Source: Serratia inhibens
GTDB lineage: Bacteria; Pseudomonadota; Gammaproteobacteria; Enterobacterales; Enterobacteriaceae
Length of the DNA: 64,000 bases
Direction of reading: 5' to 3'
NCBI RefSeq assembly: GCF_003591175.1
Contig: NZ_QYYG01000005.1
Location: 62,001 to 126,000 of the forward strand
The notes below the pieces were generated by a model, which made no database searches, was not told the DNA's origin, and worked only from the letters and a program-made list of their open reading frames with translations. Shown one piece after another: positions 46,173 to 55,299 of this stretch; within the stretch, counting starts at the first letter, position 1; every line of letters starts with the position of its first letter. The translations under genes were made by a program, and so were the position numbers.

Positions 46173-47045
46173 ATGAATCCGCGTTTATCCATCGATGCAT
46201 TACGGGCGCTGCAAAGCGTCATTGATACCGGCAGCATGACGCGCGCCGCGCAGCAGCTCAATCTCAGCCAGTCGGCGGTGAGCTGGAAAATCAAACGGCT
46301 GGAGGAACAGCTGGGCCGTATTCTGATCGATCGTCAGGGCGGTGTGTTGACCGCCACCGCCGACGGCGAGGCGTTGCTGCTGCACGGGCGGTGCATTCTG
46401 CAGGCTCACGATCGGGCGCTGGCCCACTTCTCGCCCTCGTCGTTGCAGGGCGTGGTACGTTTTGGCGCCACGGAACAGATGCCGCTGGCCCAACTCGCCG
46501 CCTTGCTGACGGCATTTACCCATCAGCATCCGCAGGTTGACGTGCAGTTGGTGATTGAACAAAGCCAGGTATTGCGCAGCGCGTTGGCGAAGGGGGATCT
46601 TGATCTGGTGCTGCATCAGCAGTTCCGCGATGCCCTGAGCGCCGAGGATGTGGCGCTGGAAAGCGAACGCATTCACTGGTGTGTCCCGCCAGGGTGGCAT
46701 TATCAGCCGGGCGAGAGGGTGAAGCTGGTGAGCTACGGGCCGGACTGTTTTTACCGCGGCCTGGCGGAGGAACGTCTGAGCGCGGCGGGCATCGATTACC
46801 GGGTCTGCGTAGAGTGCCCCTCGATAGCCGGCATGCTGGTGGCCATTTCTGCGGGAATGGGGATTGGCCTGCTCAATCAGCAGTGTCTCGATCGCCGGGT
46901 ACAGGTCGATGCCGGGTTTGAACGCCGCATGCCGCTGCCGGAAGTGGTGAATGCGCTGCGCCTGGGCGCCAAGCGGCACAATCCGCTGCTGCAAAGGCTA
47001 CAGCAGCGGGTTGTGCAGGCACTGGGGAAAACTGCCGCTTCCTGA
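46173..47045 (+). CDS. LysR-family transcriptional regulator
   Basis: A 290-residue regulator with an N-terminal winged HTH (LRALQSVIDTGSMTRAAQQLNLSQSAVSWKIKRLEEQLG) and a periplasmic-binding-protein-like effector domain. The ATG at 46173 (MNPRLSIDALRAL) fits family starts; an in-frame ATG at 46137 would add 12 residues. It is divergent from the hydrolase/GST pair and probably controls it. The effector is unknown. Confidence 0.9.
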   Translation: MNPRLSIDALRALQSVIDTGSMTRAAQQLNLSQSAVSWKIKRLEEQLGRILIDRQGGVLTATADGEALLLHGRCILQAHDRALAHFSPSSLQGVVRFGATEQMPLAQLAALLTAFTHQHPQVDVQLVIEQSQVLRSALAKGDLDLVLHQQFRDALSAEDVALESERIHWCVPPGWHYQPGERVKLVSYGPDCFYRGLAEERLSAAGIDYRVCVECPSIAGMLVAISAGMGIGLLNQQCLDRRVQVDAGFERRMPLPEVVNALRLGAKRHNPLLQRLQQRVVQALGKTAAS

Positions 47046-47057
47046 GAAACTGCGCAG

Positions 47058-48734
47058 TTATGCGCGGCGCGGGTTGGTCAGGCCGAAGTTGAAGTTATTG
47101 CAGCGGTTGCAGAACTCTTTCATCACCGGTGGGGTATCCATCATTGGCACCCTGACTTCGATAAAGGCCAGCCGATCCTGGCGTGAAGCCTGTTCCAGCG
47201 CCAGCTCCAGCTGTTGAGTGGTTTCGACCGCCACGCTGAACGGTGTGGCCTGGGGGTTGAGCACCGCCGGCAGTTTGGCGTAATCCCAGGGGCCAATGTC
47301 GTTGTAAGATGAATTTTCCCCGAGAATGTAGCGCTCTATGGTGTAACCGTCGTTATTAATCAGGAAGATGATGGGTTTTTGCTCATGGCGCAGCAGGGTG
47401 GATAGCTCCTGGGCGGTGAGCTGGAAGGAGCCATCGCCAATAAACAGCAGGTGCCGACGATGTGGCGCGGCCATCATGGTGCCGAGCAGCGCCGGCAGGG
47501 TATAACCAATCGATCCCCAGACTGGCTGATTAACCACTTTCACGCCTTCCGGCATGCGCATGCCGCCAATCGCCGCTCCTGAGGTGCCGTTCTCCACCAC
47601 CAGCACGTCATCCGCCCGAATAAAGCGCTGCATCCGTTGCCAGAAATAGGCCTGATCGAGAGCCGCTTCGCCCGGCGTCGCCAGCCTGTGTTTTTGTTCG
47701 GGGAGCGGCGCCAGCGGCGGGGCAGTTATGCCTTTATCCAGCGTCAGCAGCGCTTGCAGCAGGTCTGCCGCCGCCACCGCCGGGTAGGAGGTATTGCCCA
47801 GCTTTAGCGAGAAAGGCTGAATATCAATCTGCGTACCGGCAGGGATGTGATGCGAGAAATAACCGGTGGTGGAATCGACCAGGCGCACGCCGAAGGTCAG
47901 CACGCAGTCGGCGTGCGCCATGTGATCGTACAATTCGGGGCGCGACAGGTCGCCGCTGTAGCCGCCCATCCAGCCTGCGGTGGTTTCCGGGATAATGCAT
48001 TTTGCCGTCGGCATATTGGTGAGTGGGATCGCAAATTTATGTGCGACGTCGACAACTAATTGCTGTAGCTGAAAACGATCCACCATTTGGTCGATCAGAA
48101 TGATCGGTTTTTGCGCCTGTTTGATACGCGCCAGCAGTGCCATCGCCGCTAACTGGACATTATAAGGATCGCTCTGCGGTAATTGCGGTGAGGTGGCGGC
48201 TTGTGATATTTCAATTTCGACATCGCAAATATCGGAGGGCAATTGCAAATAAACCGGTTTCTTTTCTATCCAGGCACGGGAAATAACGCGCGGAATTTCC
48301 ACTGCCGCATTTTCCGGTGTAATTAACGCTTGGGCAACGGTGAACTGTTTAAAACAGTTCATGACGTTATCAAAGTTACCGTCCGCCAGCGTGTGGTGCA
48401 GTAGCTCATGGTTTTTCATTGCATGCAGCGGCGGGGTACCGGACAGGCAGATCACCGGTGCAGATTCGGCATAGGCACCGGCAATGCCGGACAACGCGGC
48501 CAGATCGCCCACGCCGTAGGTGGTGATCAACGCCCCGGCACCTTTTAGGCGTGCATAGCCGTCGGCGGCATAGGAGGCGTTCAGTTCGTTACAATTACCG
48601 ATAAACTCAAGTTCGCCCTCCTGTTCAATCAATTCCAGCAGCGCCAGGTTATAATCACCGGGCACGCCATAGATACGATCGATGCTCAGGGTACGGAGCT
48701 GTTGCAGGATAAAGGCTCCAATAGTGATTTTCAT
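47058..48734 (-). CDS. ipdC: Indolepyruvate/phenylpyruvate decarboxylase
   Basis: A 558-residue thiamine-diphosphate decarboxylase. Glu50 (NCNELNASYAADGYAR) is the cofactor-activating residue, and the ThDP/Mg motif runs from GDGSFQLTAQE to LINNDGYTIE. Length and sequence fit IpdC of Enterobacter-type bacteria, the key enzyme of the indole-3-pyruvate route to indoleacetaldehyde. Pyruvate decarboxylases are close relatives, so the substrate is inferred. It is monocistronic with a long upstream region; no clear TyrR box was found in it. Confidence 0.82.
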   Translation of the reverse strand: MKITIGAFILQQLRTLSIDRIYGVPGDYNLALLELIEQEGELEFIGNCNELNASYAADGYARLKGAGALITTYGVGDLAALSGIAGAYAESAPVICLSGTPPLHAMKNHELLHHTLADGNFDNVMNCFKQFTVAQALITPENAAVEIPRVISRAWIEKKPVYLQLPSDICDVEIEISQAATSPQLPQSDPYNVQLAAMALLARIKQAQKPIILIDQMVDRFQLQQLVVDVAHKFAIPLTNMPTAKCIIPETTAGWMGGYSGDLSRPELYDHMAHADCVLTFGVRLVDSTTGYFSHHIPAGTQIDIQPFSLKLGNTSYPAVAAADLLQALLTLDKGITAPPLAPLPEQKHRLATPGEAALDQAYFWQRMQRFIRADDVLVVENGTSGAAIGGMRMPEGVKVVNQPVWGSIGYTLPALLGTMMAAPHRRHLLFIGDGSFQLTAQELSTLLRHEQKPIIFLINNDGYTIERYILGENSSYNDIGPWDYAKLPAVLNPQATPFSVAVETTQQLELALEQASRQDRLAFIEVRVPMMDTPPVMKEFCNRCNNFNFGLTNPRRA

Positions 48735-49625
48735 GTGTTTCTCCGGATTTTATCTCTTTTCTTTTATCAGGCAGAAATCAGCAAAATACATTGCCGGTGG
48801 TGTTTTGTGGCGGTTAATGAAATAACCCGATCTGGCGAAAACGGGTTTTTCTCGCTGGTTTTAACCATTATTTAAACTCCCCGCTTGTTCAAGCTGAGGC
48901 GGTGGTATGGGAAACGGCGGGATTGTATTCGAGGGTTTACGTTGCCATTAACCAATATTAAAAATAAGGTTATTGGGTGGTGGCATTTTTCATTGAATAT
49001 GATTGAGCGGGAAAATCTGATTGGGTGCGCAGATAATGGGATGCTCTGCAGTTGTTCGGTACTTTTGCCGGCAGGGTTAATCCCCATTTTTTATTACCGT
49101 TTCTTTTTTGCTTTTCCCGCATGACCTCCCATCATAAATAACTCTTTTTAAGTATCTCCGCTGGGTTGTCTCATTAAATTGCAGGTGGCCCGCTGCTGGC
49201 CATGAACGGTTATTTGCAATGCCGCATGGCCGTAACATTTTATTTACATAAATGCAGCATTCTGACGGGCCTCGATTTTATCGGGGCGGCCTGCAAAGTG
49301 GGCTTTCAGCCGCAGTTGCAAATGGGGGGGCCATCACATTTCCCCCTCAGGCGGGAGTAACGATTTCGCTACACTTTGCGTGAAAACGAAGATCGTCTCC
49401 TGCCGTGGAGTCTTCCATTATTGCGGAGTTTTCCGACAGACGGAGTATTTGGCGGGCAGTAGGCTGAGCGCCCGGAATAGGACCTGTGGGGGGATACGCC
49501 TTGCCGATGGCTAAACTTAACCAAGTGACAACAGGACAGGGAAAATATGTTGGATAAATAAGATACAGCTTGATCTTGCCAATGTGATCGGTAAGAATCC
49601 CCGGCCTTAATTTTACAGGAGCTTT
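48735..49625. other. Long intergenic region between ipdC and pagP
   Basis: About 890 bp, upstream of both divergent genes. The left part is AT-rich. There is a hairpin AACCCG/CGGGTT at 48826-48850 and another with GCC-CGAT/ATCG-GGC arms near 49270-49293. From 49385 to 49500 GGAGT/GGCGGG-rich segments recur. No frame with a believable start and composition was found. It could include an sRNA or long pagP leader, but I recognise none. Confidence 0.4.
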
Positions 49626-50219
49626 ATGATGTTTTTTAAACGGACAATTTTGGCTTGCACGGTGGCATTGATGTTTCCTGCACTACCTTCTTACGCAGAG
49701 GTTGGTGCAGGAAATAGCAATTCCGTACAGGCTGAAAAACCGGGGTTGTGGCAGCGTTTCACCGATAACGTGTCGGAAACCTGGAATAACTCGCCGAATA
49801 AAGACATCTATCTGCCGGCCATCACCTGGCATAACCGCTGGACTTACGATGACGAGCACATCGACAAGTACAATGAGCGCCCCTGGGGCGGCGGTTATGG
49901 CATCTCGCGCTACGATAGCGACGGAGACTGGCATGGCCTCTATCTGATGGTGTTCAAAGATTCATTCAATAAATGGGAACCCATCGGCGGTTACGCTTAC
50001 GAGAAAATCTGGCGGCCGCTGGATGACAAGGATTTCCGCCTGGGGCTGGGGTTTACCGCCAGCATTACCGCGCGGGACAACTGGAACTACATTCCTATCC
50101 CGGCGCCGTTGCCGCTGGCGTCGATCGGGTATAAACAGCTGACCTTCCAGGCGACCTATATTCCCGGCACTTACAACAACGGCAACGTGTTCTTCGCCTG
50201 GCTGCGCTGGCAGTTCTGA
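49626..50219 (+). CDS. pagP: Lipid A palmitoyltransferase PagP
   Basis: A 197-residue outer-membrane enzyme that moves palmitate from phospholipid to lipid A. A signal peptide ends SYA (residue 24). Catalytic residues His69 (ITWHNRW), Asp112 and Ser113 ([10 protein letters not shown]) are present, and the C-terminal barrel strands ([21 protein letters not shown]) end in Phe. It is PhoP-regulated in E. coli; no convincing PhoP box was found here. CAGGAG precedes the start. Confidence 0.95.
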   Translation: MMFFKRTILACTVALMFPALPSYAEVGAGNSNSVQAEKPGLWQRFTDNVSETWNNSPNKDIYLPAITWHNRWTYDDEHIDKYNERPWGGGYGISRYDSDGDWHGLYLMVFKDSFNKWEPIGGYAYEKIWRPLDDKDFRLGLGFTASITARDNWNYIPIPAPLPLASIGYKQLTFQATYIPGTYNNGNVFFAWLRWQF

Positions 50220-50401
50220 TCCCCGGCGGGCCGTTTGGCCCGCAGCCCGCTATTCGCTCCGCCAAAAATGACCTGAATTCTGAAAAATGGCCGCCGCGAC
50301 AGATAAACGGAACTTGTCGGCAGCCGTGGCGTCGGAAGAGGTGACCCGGCGCATTGCGCTTAGCGCGCCGCTATCGCGAAATACACAGGAGCTTTACCCT
50401 C

Positions 50402-50887
50402 ATGAACACCAAACATCGTTTACTGTTGGCGCTGACCTTGACCACGGCTATGACCTGCGGGGCAGCACAGGCTGCCGGACTGATGGATTCCATCAGCAGC
50501 GCCGCCGGTGAACTCAGCAAGTCAGGGGGCAACACCGGCGGCACCTCGCTGTCTTCGCTGACCGGCCTGCTGAATGGCGGCGATAAGGCGCTGAGCTCCG
50601 GCAGCATGACCAACGCCGCCGGCATCCTGCAATATTGCGTGAAAAATAATGTACTGTCGGCCAATGGCACCGAAGCGGTGAAAGACAAATTGCTGAGCAA
50701 GTTGGGTATCAGCAGCACGGAAAACGCCAAGAGCCAGGATTACCAGCAAGGGCTGGGCGGTCTGTTGAAAACCGGCGAAGGCAAGAGCCTGGATCTGAAC
50801 AACCTGGGCGTTTCGCAAATCACCGACAAAGTGAAGCAAAAAGCCTGCGATCTGGTGCTCAAACAGGGCGCGTCCTTTATTTCCTGA
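50402..50887 (+). CDS. yjjA: DUF2501 secreted protein (YjjA family)
   Basis: A 161-residue exported protein with a signal peptide ending AQA. The mature part is Ser/Gly/Leu-rich (SSLTGLLNGGDKALSSGSMTNAAGILQYC) and ends VKQKACDLVLKQGASF, as in YjjA. Two cysteines may form a disulfide. Function is unknown. The ATG at 50402 has ACAGGAG upstream; the codon at 50354 is not needed. It is a single gene with its own terminator. Confidence 0.88.
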   Translation: MNTKHRLLLALTLTTAMTCGAAQAAGLMDSISSAAGELSKSGGNTGGTSLSSLTGLLNGGDKALSSGSMTNAAGILQYCVKNNVLSANGTEAVKDKLLSKLGISSTENAKSQDYQQGLGGLLKTGEGKSLDLNNLGVSQITDKVKQKACDLVLKQGASFIS

Positions 50888-50894
50888 TAGCCTG

Positions 50895-50926
50895 AACGGC
50901 GGTGGCTACGGCCATCCGCCGTTTTT
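50895..50926 (+). terminator. Terminator of yjjA
   Basis: AACGGCGG ... CCGCCGTTTTT, an eight-base stem followed by five T, eight bases after the stop. Confidence 0.82.
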
Positions 50927-50930
50927 ATTT

Positions 50931-50985
50931 CCCCGATGAATTTCAAGCCGCAGCGTTGTTGGCTACGACTTGAAATTCATCGGGG
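50931..50985. repeat. Perfect 17-bp palindrome, intergenic repeat copy
   Basis: CCCCGATGAATTTCAAG (50931-50947) and its exact complement (50969-50985) flank CCGCAGCGTTGTTGGCTACGA, which itself contains AGCC/GGCT complementarity. The core TTTCAAGCCGCAGC is shared with the copy at 10319. It lies between yjjA and the DUF333 gene. Confidence 0.8.
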
Positions 50986-51000
50986 TTTATAAGAGCAAAA

Positions 51001-51264
51001 ATGAAAGAAATTCTGATGATCTCCCTGCTGGCAGGGGTGACGCTGTTACAGGGTTGCGCGATGAAATCTCCTGAAGCGCCGCCGCCACCGCAGGTGAAAC
51101 CTATTGGGATGGCAAACCCGGCAGACGTTTATTGCACCGGACTCGGCGGCAAGCTGAACGCCAGGCAAAACGCCGACGGCCAGTATGCCACCTGCACCTT
51201 GCCGAACGGCCAGGAAATCGAGAGTTGGGAACTGTTCCGCCGTGATCACCCTGTTAAGAAGTAA
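51001..51264 (+). CDS. DUF333 lipoprotein
   Basis: An 87-residue lipoprotein with an LQGC lipobox (Cys19) and a proline-rich linker (EAPPPPQ). The DUF333 domain is NPADVYCTGLGGKLNARQNADGQYATCTLPNG with its two conserved cysteines. Members are small envelope proteins of unknown function, some described as putative hemolysin-like, which is not supported here. It is immediately downstream of the palindrome at 50931. Confidence 0.88.
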   Translation: MKEILMISLLAGVTLLQGCAMKSPEAPPPPQVKPIGMANPADVYCTGLGGKLNARQNADGQYATCTLPNGQEIESWELFRRDHPVKK

Positions 51265-51298
51265 GCTTTACGGCGTCGGGCATTTATCTGGCGCCGTA

Positions 51299-51916
51299 TC
51301 AGAACTCGCGATCGCTGATGGATTGGAACTCGATGCCGCTGTTCGCGTGCATCTCCAGCGGCATCCGCCAATCGCTGTCTTTGCCCAGGGCGAAAGCTCT
51401 GGAGCGGAAGTTGCAGCCGCTCTTGATGTTCTTGATTTTCATAACGTGTTCCACAGCCGAATCGATTTTGACATCGAAGTTGCCGGCGGCGGGAATGAAC
51501 ACCTCCGCCAGCTGTTGCGGTGCTGTGGGCGTTTCCAGCCTGACCAATACCGCAAAATCGTTGCCTTGATTGTCCAGCGTCAGACGATGCAAGCCGGTAC
51601 CGGTCAGGCGTTCCGGTTGATGCAGATAGCCGGCCGATGACGGCCAGGTTTGCCCTGCATTGTCGTGCAGCGGCCCGCCGCACTGTTCACGTGCTTCGCG
51701 CAGCGGCATTTCGCGTTGGATAGTCCGGTTGTAATCGGTGGGGGTGGTCGTCACAAATTCATCATCGCTTTGATGTGCGCGCAGATAGCGTTTGGCGCTG
51801 AACACTCCAGCGGCAATCAGCATAAAGAAGATAAAAATCGTCAGGCGATTCCTGAAGATGGGGCCAAACAGCCTGCCCGGTAATTGAAATAACCACTTCG
51901 CGATTTTCGATAGCAT
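51299..51916 (-). CDS. Membrane-anchored hypothetical protein
   Basis: A 205-residue protein with one membrane helix near residues 23-45 (RNRLTIFIFFMLIAAGVFSA) and a large, probably periplasmic, C-terminal domain containing two cysteines (REQCGGP, KSGCNFR). I do not recognise the family. It is convergent with the DUF333 gene and divergent from the DeoR-family regulator, so it could be a target of that regulator. Confidence 0.7.
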   Translation of the reverse strand: MLSKIAKWLFQLPGRLFGPIFRNRLTIFIFFMLIAAGVFSAKRYLRAHQSDDEFVTTTPTDYNRTIQREMPLREAREQCGGPLHDNAGQTWPSSAGYLHQPERLTGTGLHRLTLDNQGNDFAVLVRLETPTAPQQLAEVFIPAAGNFDVKIDSAVEHVMKIKNIKSGCNFRSRAFALGKDSDWRMPLEMHANSGIEFQSISDREF

Positions 51917-52039
51917 CTTTTTCCCTTAGCACCCAAGCCGTTACGTTCTGCGGTAACGATGCTTGCCTCAGTATAGCCAACATCTCACCGACGAAAATCC
52001 CTCCCCGGCATTTTTTCTTCCCTTCGCGTGTTGTACGAT

Positions 52040-52062
52040 TTTGTTCGTTTGTGTACATTTGT
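52040..52062. promoter_or_regulatory. TTTGT direct repeats upstream of the DeoR-family gene
   Basis: Three TTTGT repeats start at 52040, 52048 and 52058, a pattern like the direct-repeat operators of DeoR-family regulators. They lie between the divergent membrane-protein and regulator genes. Confidence 0.45.
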
Positions 52063-52090
52063 GATCAATTGTTCATCTTCGAGCCGTAAA

Positions 52091-52873
52091 ATGTCGAAAC
52101 TGTTACCCAACGAACGCCATGACGCGATCCTCGCCACCCTGCAGCGCGAAGGGCGGGTATTGGCGGTTGAAATGGCGGAGCGCCTGAATACTACCGAAGC
52201 GACCATTCGGCGCGATCTGCGTCAGTTGGCGGCGCAAAACCTGTGCAAGCGCATTTACGGCGGCGCGTTGGCGCCCACGCCGGCATCCGGGCCGGTGAGT
52301 GAACGGCTGCAGTTAAGCGGTGATGAGAAGCAAGCGTTGGCGCTGGCCGCGCGGGATCTGGTGAAACCAGGGCAGATCATTTTTCTTGATGCCGGCAGCA
52401 CCCATCTGTATCTGGCTGACCTGCTGCCACGTGACCAGCGGTTGACCCTCGTCACTAACGCGCTGTCCATCGCCGGTAAAATGCTGGAACGGCCGGGGAT
52501 CCGCACGATTTTAATCGGCGGTGAGCTGGATGCCGACGTGGGGGGGTGCGTGGACGCCAAAGCCGCTCAGGAAATTGACGGTTTTCATTTTGACATGGCT
52601 TTTATTGGCATCTGCGCCTACGACCCGGCCAGCGGCTTTTCGGCGCTGAATTACCAGGATGCCCAGTTCAAACAGCGTCTGTTGACGCGCTCCGGCAGCG
52701 TAGCGGTGCTTTGTACCCGCGACAAGCTCAATACCTACGCCCCTTATACCTTCCTGCCCGCCGGGCGAGTCGATTATCTGGTTACCGCAAGCGGCGAGCA
52801 TCCGCAGCTCGAACAGCAGGTGATCCGCGGCGGTGGCAAGGTGCTCTACAGTGATTTCCCTAACGGAGACTGA
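52091..52873 (+). CDS. DeoR-family transcriptional regulator
   Basis: A 260-residue repressor-type protein. The N-terminal HTH is RHDAILATLQREGRVLAVEMAERLNTTEATIRRDLRQL, and the sugar-phosphate sensing domain contains IFLDAGSTH and ILIGGELDADVGGCVDAKA. Such proteins usually respond to a phosphorylated sugar. The start at ATG 52091 fits the family. The stop is two bases from the VOC gene start, so the two are translated together; no sugar catabolic gene is adjacent. Confidence 0.9.
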   Translation: MSKLLPNERHDAILATLQREGRVLAVEMAERLNTTEATIRRDLRQLAAQNLCKRIYGGALAPTPASGPVSERLQLSGDEKQALALAARDLVKPGQIIFLDAGSTHLYLADLLPRDQRLTLVTNALSIAGKMLERPGIRTILIGGELDADVGGCVDAKAAQEIDGFHFDMAFIGICAYDPASGFSALNYQDAQFKQRLLTRSGSVAVLCTRDKLNTYAPYTFLPAGRVDYLVTASGEHPQLEQQVIRGGGKVLYSDFPNGD

Positions 52874-52874
52874 G

Positions 52875-53258
52875 ATGAAAATAGCCCATGTTGCATTGTG
52901 GACCCGCGATATTGATGCTCAGGTGGCGTTCTGGCAGCGTTATTTCAACGGCGTTGCCGGGGAAGAATACGTTAGCCGCAACCGCCCGGGCTTTGTTTCC
53001 CGCTTTGTCAGCCTGGCTTGCGGCCCGCAGCTGGAAATTATGCGCCTGCCGGATCTGCTGCCGGCGGAACAGACCAATGAGCGCGTAGGCTGGGCACATA
53101 TCGCGCTTTCCGTCGGCGACGAGGGTCAGGTCGATTTGCTGGCGCAGCGGGCCCGGCAGGAAGGGATCCTGCAGGCGCCGCCGCGCTGGACCGGCGATGG
53201 TTTTTATGAGGCGATCATCCGCGATCCGGACGGCAATGCCATCGAAATTACCGCCTGA
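52875..53258 (+). CDS. VOC-family (glyoxalase/dioxygenase fold) protein
   Basis: A 127-residue vicinal-oxygen-chelate fold protein: MKIAHVALWTRDIDAQVAFWQRYF at the N-terminus with metal-ligand His5, and ...FYEAIIRDPDGNAIEIT at the C-terminus with the ligand Glu. Possible roles are lyase, dioxygenase or antibiotic-binding; the sequence does not decide. It is coupled to the upstream DeoR-family gene (one-base gap) and tail-to-tail with a LysR gene. Confidence 0.85.
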   Translation: MKIAHVALWTRDIDAQVAFWQRYFNGVAGEEYVSRNRPGFVSRFVSLACGPQLEIMRLPDLLPAEQTNERVGWAHIALSVGDEGQVDLLAQRARQEGILQAPPRWTGDGFYEAIIRDPDGNAIEITA

Positions 53259-54167
53259 TCACTCTTCTTCGAGGATCGCGAACTGCTGGGCCAAATAGTC
53301 GAGCAGCAGCCGCACTGCCGGCAGCAGCCCACGGCGTGACGGGTAGACCGCATGCACTACGCCGCCCTGCGGTTGCCAGTTGGGTAGCAAGGGTACCAGC
53401 TCACCGCGCAGCATGTTGTCGCGCATCATCATCGACGGCAACTGCACAATGCCGACGCCGGCAATAGCTGCGGTACGCAGCATCAGCATATCGTCGGTAA
53501 CCAGCCGCGGCCGGTGTTCCCATTCCACTTTCTCACCGTCCGGCCCGGTCAGTTGCCACTGGTGCTGTGCCCGCGCCGGCCCGAGATCGAGCGTCGGGTA
53601 TTTATCCAATTCTTCAGGCCGTTGCACCGGGCCAAGGGTCCGCATCAGCGCGGGGCTGGCGGCGATGTACCAGATGCGTTGGGCCAGGATCTTCAGCACC
53701 AGATCACTGTCTTCCAGCGGAGGTGGCCGCACGCGGATCGCCAGATCCAGGCCTTCGCCCACGACGTCCACCCGGCGATTGGTGGCTTCCAGATGGACCG
53801 TCACTTTGGGGTAATCGGCCATAAAGGCTGCCACCATACTGCCGACGCGGGTATGCAGGATCGCCACCGGGCAAGACATGCGCACCGTGCCGCAGGGTTC
53901 CGCGCGGGTTTGCTCAATGGCCTGCTGCGCGGCGTCGGCTTCCACCAACATCGCCTTACAGTGAACGTAGTAATTCTGGCCGACTTCGGTGATGGAGAAA
54001 CGCCGCGTTGAACGTTGAATCAGGCGCACGCCCAGACGCTCTTCCAGCAGCGCCACGCGGCGACTGAGCTTGGACTTCGGGATGCCCAACGCCCGGCCGG
54101 CAGGCGCAAATCCCTGGTGATCGACCACGCTGGCGAAATAAAACAGATCGTTCAAATCGGTGAACAT
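53259..54167 (-). CDS. LysR-family regulator, divergent from pirin
   Basis: A 302-residue regulator with an N-terminal HTH (FYFASVVDHQGFAPAGRALGIPKSKLSRRVALLEERLG) and a LysR substrate-binding domain of the CrgA/DhcR type. It is transcribed away from the pirin gene, with a T-N11-A palindrome in the 126-base gap, so control of pirin is likely. The effector is unknown. Confidence 0.9.
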   Translation of the reverse strand: MFTDLNDLFYFASVVDHQGFAPAGRALGIPKSKLSRRVALLEERLGVRLIQRSTRRFSITEVGQNYYVHCKAMLVEADAAQQAIEQTRAEPCGTVRMSCPVAILHTRVGSMVAAFMADYPKVTVHLEATNRRVDVVGEGLDLAIRVRPPPLEDSDLVLKILAQRIWYIAASPALMRTLGPVQRPEELDKYPTLDLGPARAQHQWQLTGPDGEKVEWEHRPRLVTDDMLMLRTAAIAGVGIVQLPSMMMRDNMLRGELVPLLPNWQPQGGVVHAVYPSRRGLLPAVRLLLDYLAQQFAILEEE

Positions 54168-54211
54168 CGCCCGTCCTTATCGTTCTATTTATGGAACGCT
54201 GAGTGTACATC

Positions 54212-54230
54212 TTGCCTACTACTGCGGCAA
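54212..54230. promoter_or_regulatory. Candidate LysR operator in the LysR-pirin gap
   Basis: TTGCC-N9-GGCAA is a perfect interrupted palindrome of T-N11-A type. A second palindrome, CGTTC-N8-GAACG, is at 54181-54198. Confidence 0.55.
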
Positions 54231-54293
54231 ATGACGATCAATTAGACTTCTGGCATCAACCTAAGGTCGAGAGACCTGGAACAGGAGCTCAAG

Positions 54294-55175
54294 ATGAAAA
54301 AGATCCTCGGTATTTACAACAGCCCTGAAGCCCATTGGGTCGGCAACGGTTTCCTGGTGAATTCGCTGTTCTCCTATAACGACCTGGGGGCGGAAATGAG
54401 CCCGTTCCTGCTGCTGGATCATGCTGCACCAACCAAATTCCGCTCTGCCTCCGGCACCCGTGGCGTTGGCCAGCACCCGCATCGCGGGTTTGAAACTGTG
54501 ACCATCGTGTATCAGGGCGAAGTGGAGCACCGCGATTCCACCGGCAGCGGCGGGGTGATTGGCCCCGGTGATGTGCAATGGATGACCGCCGCCTCGGGTA
54601 TTTTGCACGAAGAGTTCCATTCACGGGATTTCTCGCGCAACGGCGGCACCATGGAAATGGTACAGCTGTGGGTCAACCTGCCGGCCAAAGACAAAATGGC
54701 CGAACCGGGTTACCAGACGCTGCTGAATGCGGATATTCCGGTGGTTCCGCTGGCGGACGGCGCAGGGCAGGTTCGGGTGATTGCCGGTAATTTTGGCGGC
54801 CACGCCGGCCCGGCTCGCACCTTCAGCCCGCTCAATGTGTGGGACATGAAGCTGAACGCCGGCCATACCACTACATTGACGGTGGAAGAAGGCCATACGC
54901 TGGCGTTGGTGATGCTGCACGGCGCCATTCATGTTAACGGCGAGGAAGTGGTGCGCGAAACCCAAATGGTCAGGTTTGACCGTGCGGGCGATTCGATCAC
55001 TATCGAAGCCAATAATGATGTCGCCTTGCTGGTGCTGAGCGGTGAACCGATCGATGAGCCTATCGTCGGCTACGGCCCGTTCGTGATGAACAGCGACGCG
55101 GAAATCCAGCAGGCTTTCAGCGATTTCAACGGCGGCAAGTTCGGCACCATGGCAACAAAGTACGGGACGAGCTAA
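54294..55175 (+). CDS. Pirin family protein
   Basis: A 293-residue bicupin. The metal-site segment GVGQHPHRGFETVTIVYQGEVEHRDSTGSGGVIGPGDVQWMTA, followed by GILHEE, gives the conserved His-x-His, His and Glu iron ligands. Pirins act as quercetinase-like enzymes or protein partners. A Serratia marcescens pirin was reported to bind the pyruvate dehydrogenase E1 subunit, and this may be its counterpart. It is likely controlled by the divergent LysR regulator. Confidence 0.92.
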   Translation: MKKILGIYNSPEAHWVGNGFLVNSLFSYNDLGAEMSPFLLLDHAAPTKFRSASGTRGVGQHPHRGFETVTIVYQGEVEHRDSTGSGGVIGPGDVQWMTAASGILHEEFHSRDFSRNGGTMEMVQLWVNLPAKDKMAEPGYQTLLNADIPVVPLADGAGQVRVIAGNFGGHAGPARTFSPLNVWDMKLNAGHTTTLTVEEGHTLALVMLHGAIHVNGEEVVRETQMVRFDRAGDSITIEANNDVALLVLSGEPIDEPIVGYGPFVMNSDAEIQQAFSDFNGGKFGTMATKYGTS

Positions 55176-55299
55176 GCCATCCCTCCTGGCCCGGAACAAG
55201 TTCTCCGGGTCAGGCACTACACTTAAACTTCTGTGTTCCCTGGCTTTGCGGTCGGGGACGCATATACCCGCAACAATCAAAACCCAACAGGAGTAAACC

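Noticed and set aside
48872-49124. Overlapping short open frames on both strands upstream of pagP
   Set aside because: No ribosome-binding site, no signal or motif, AT-rich random-looking composition.
49500-49530. PhoP box before pagP
   Set aside because: CTAAACTTAAC has half-site-like sequences, but the spacing does not fit the PhoP direct repeat.
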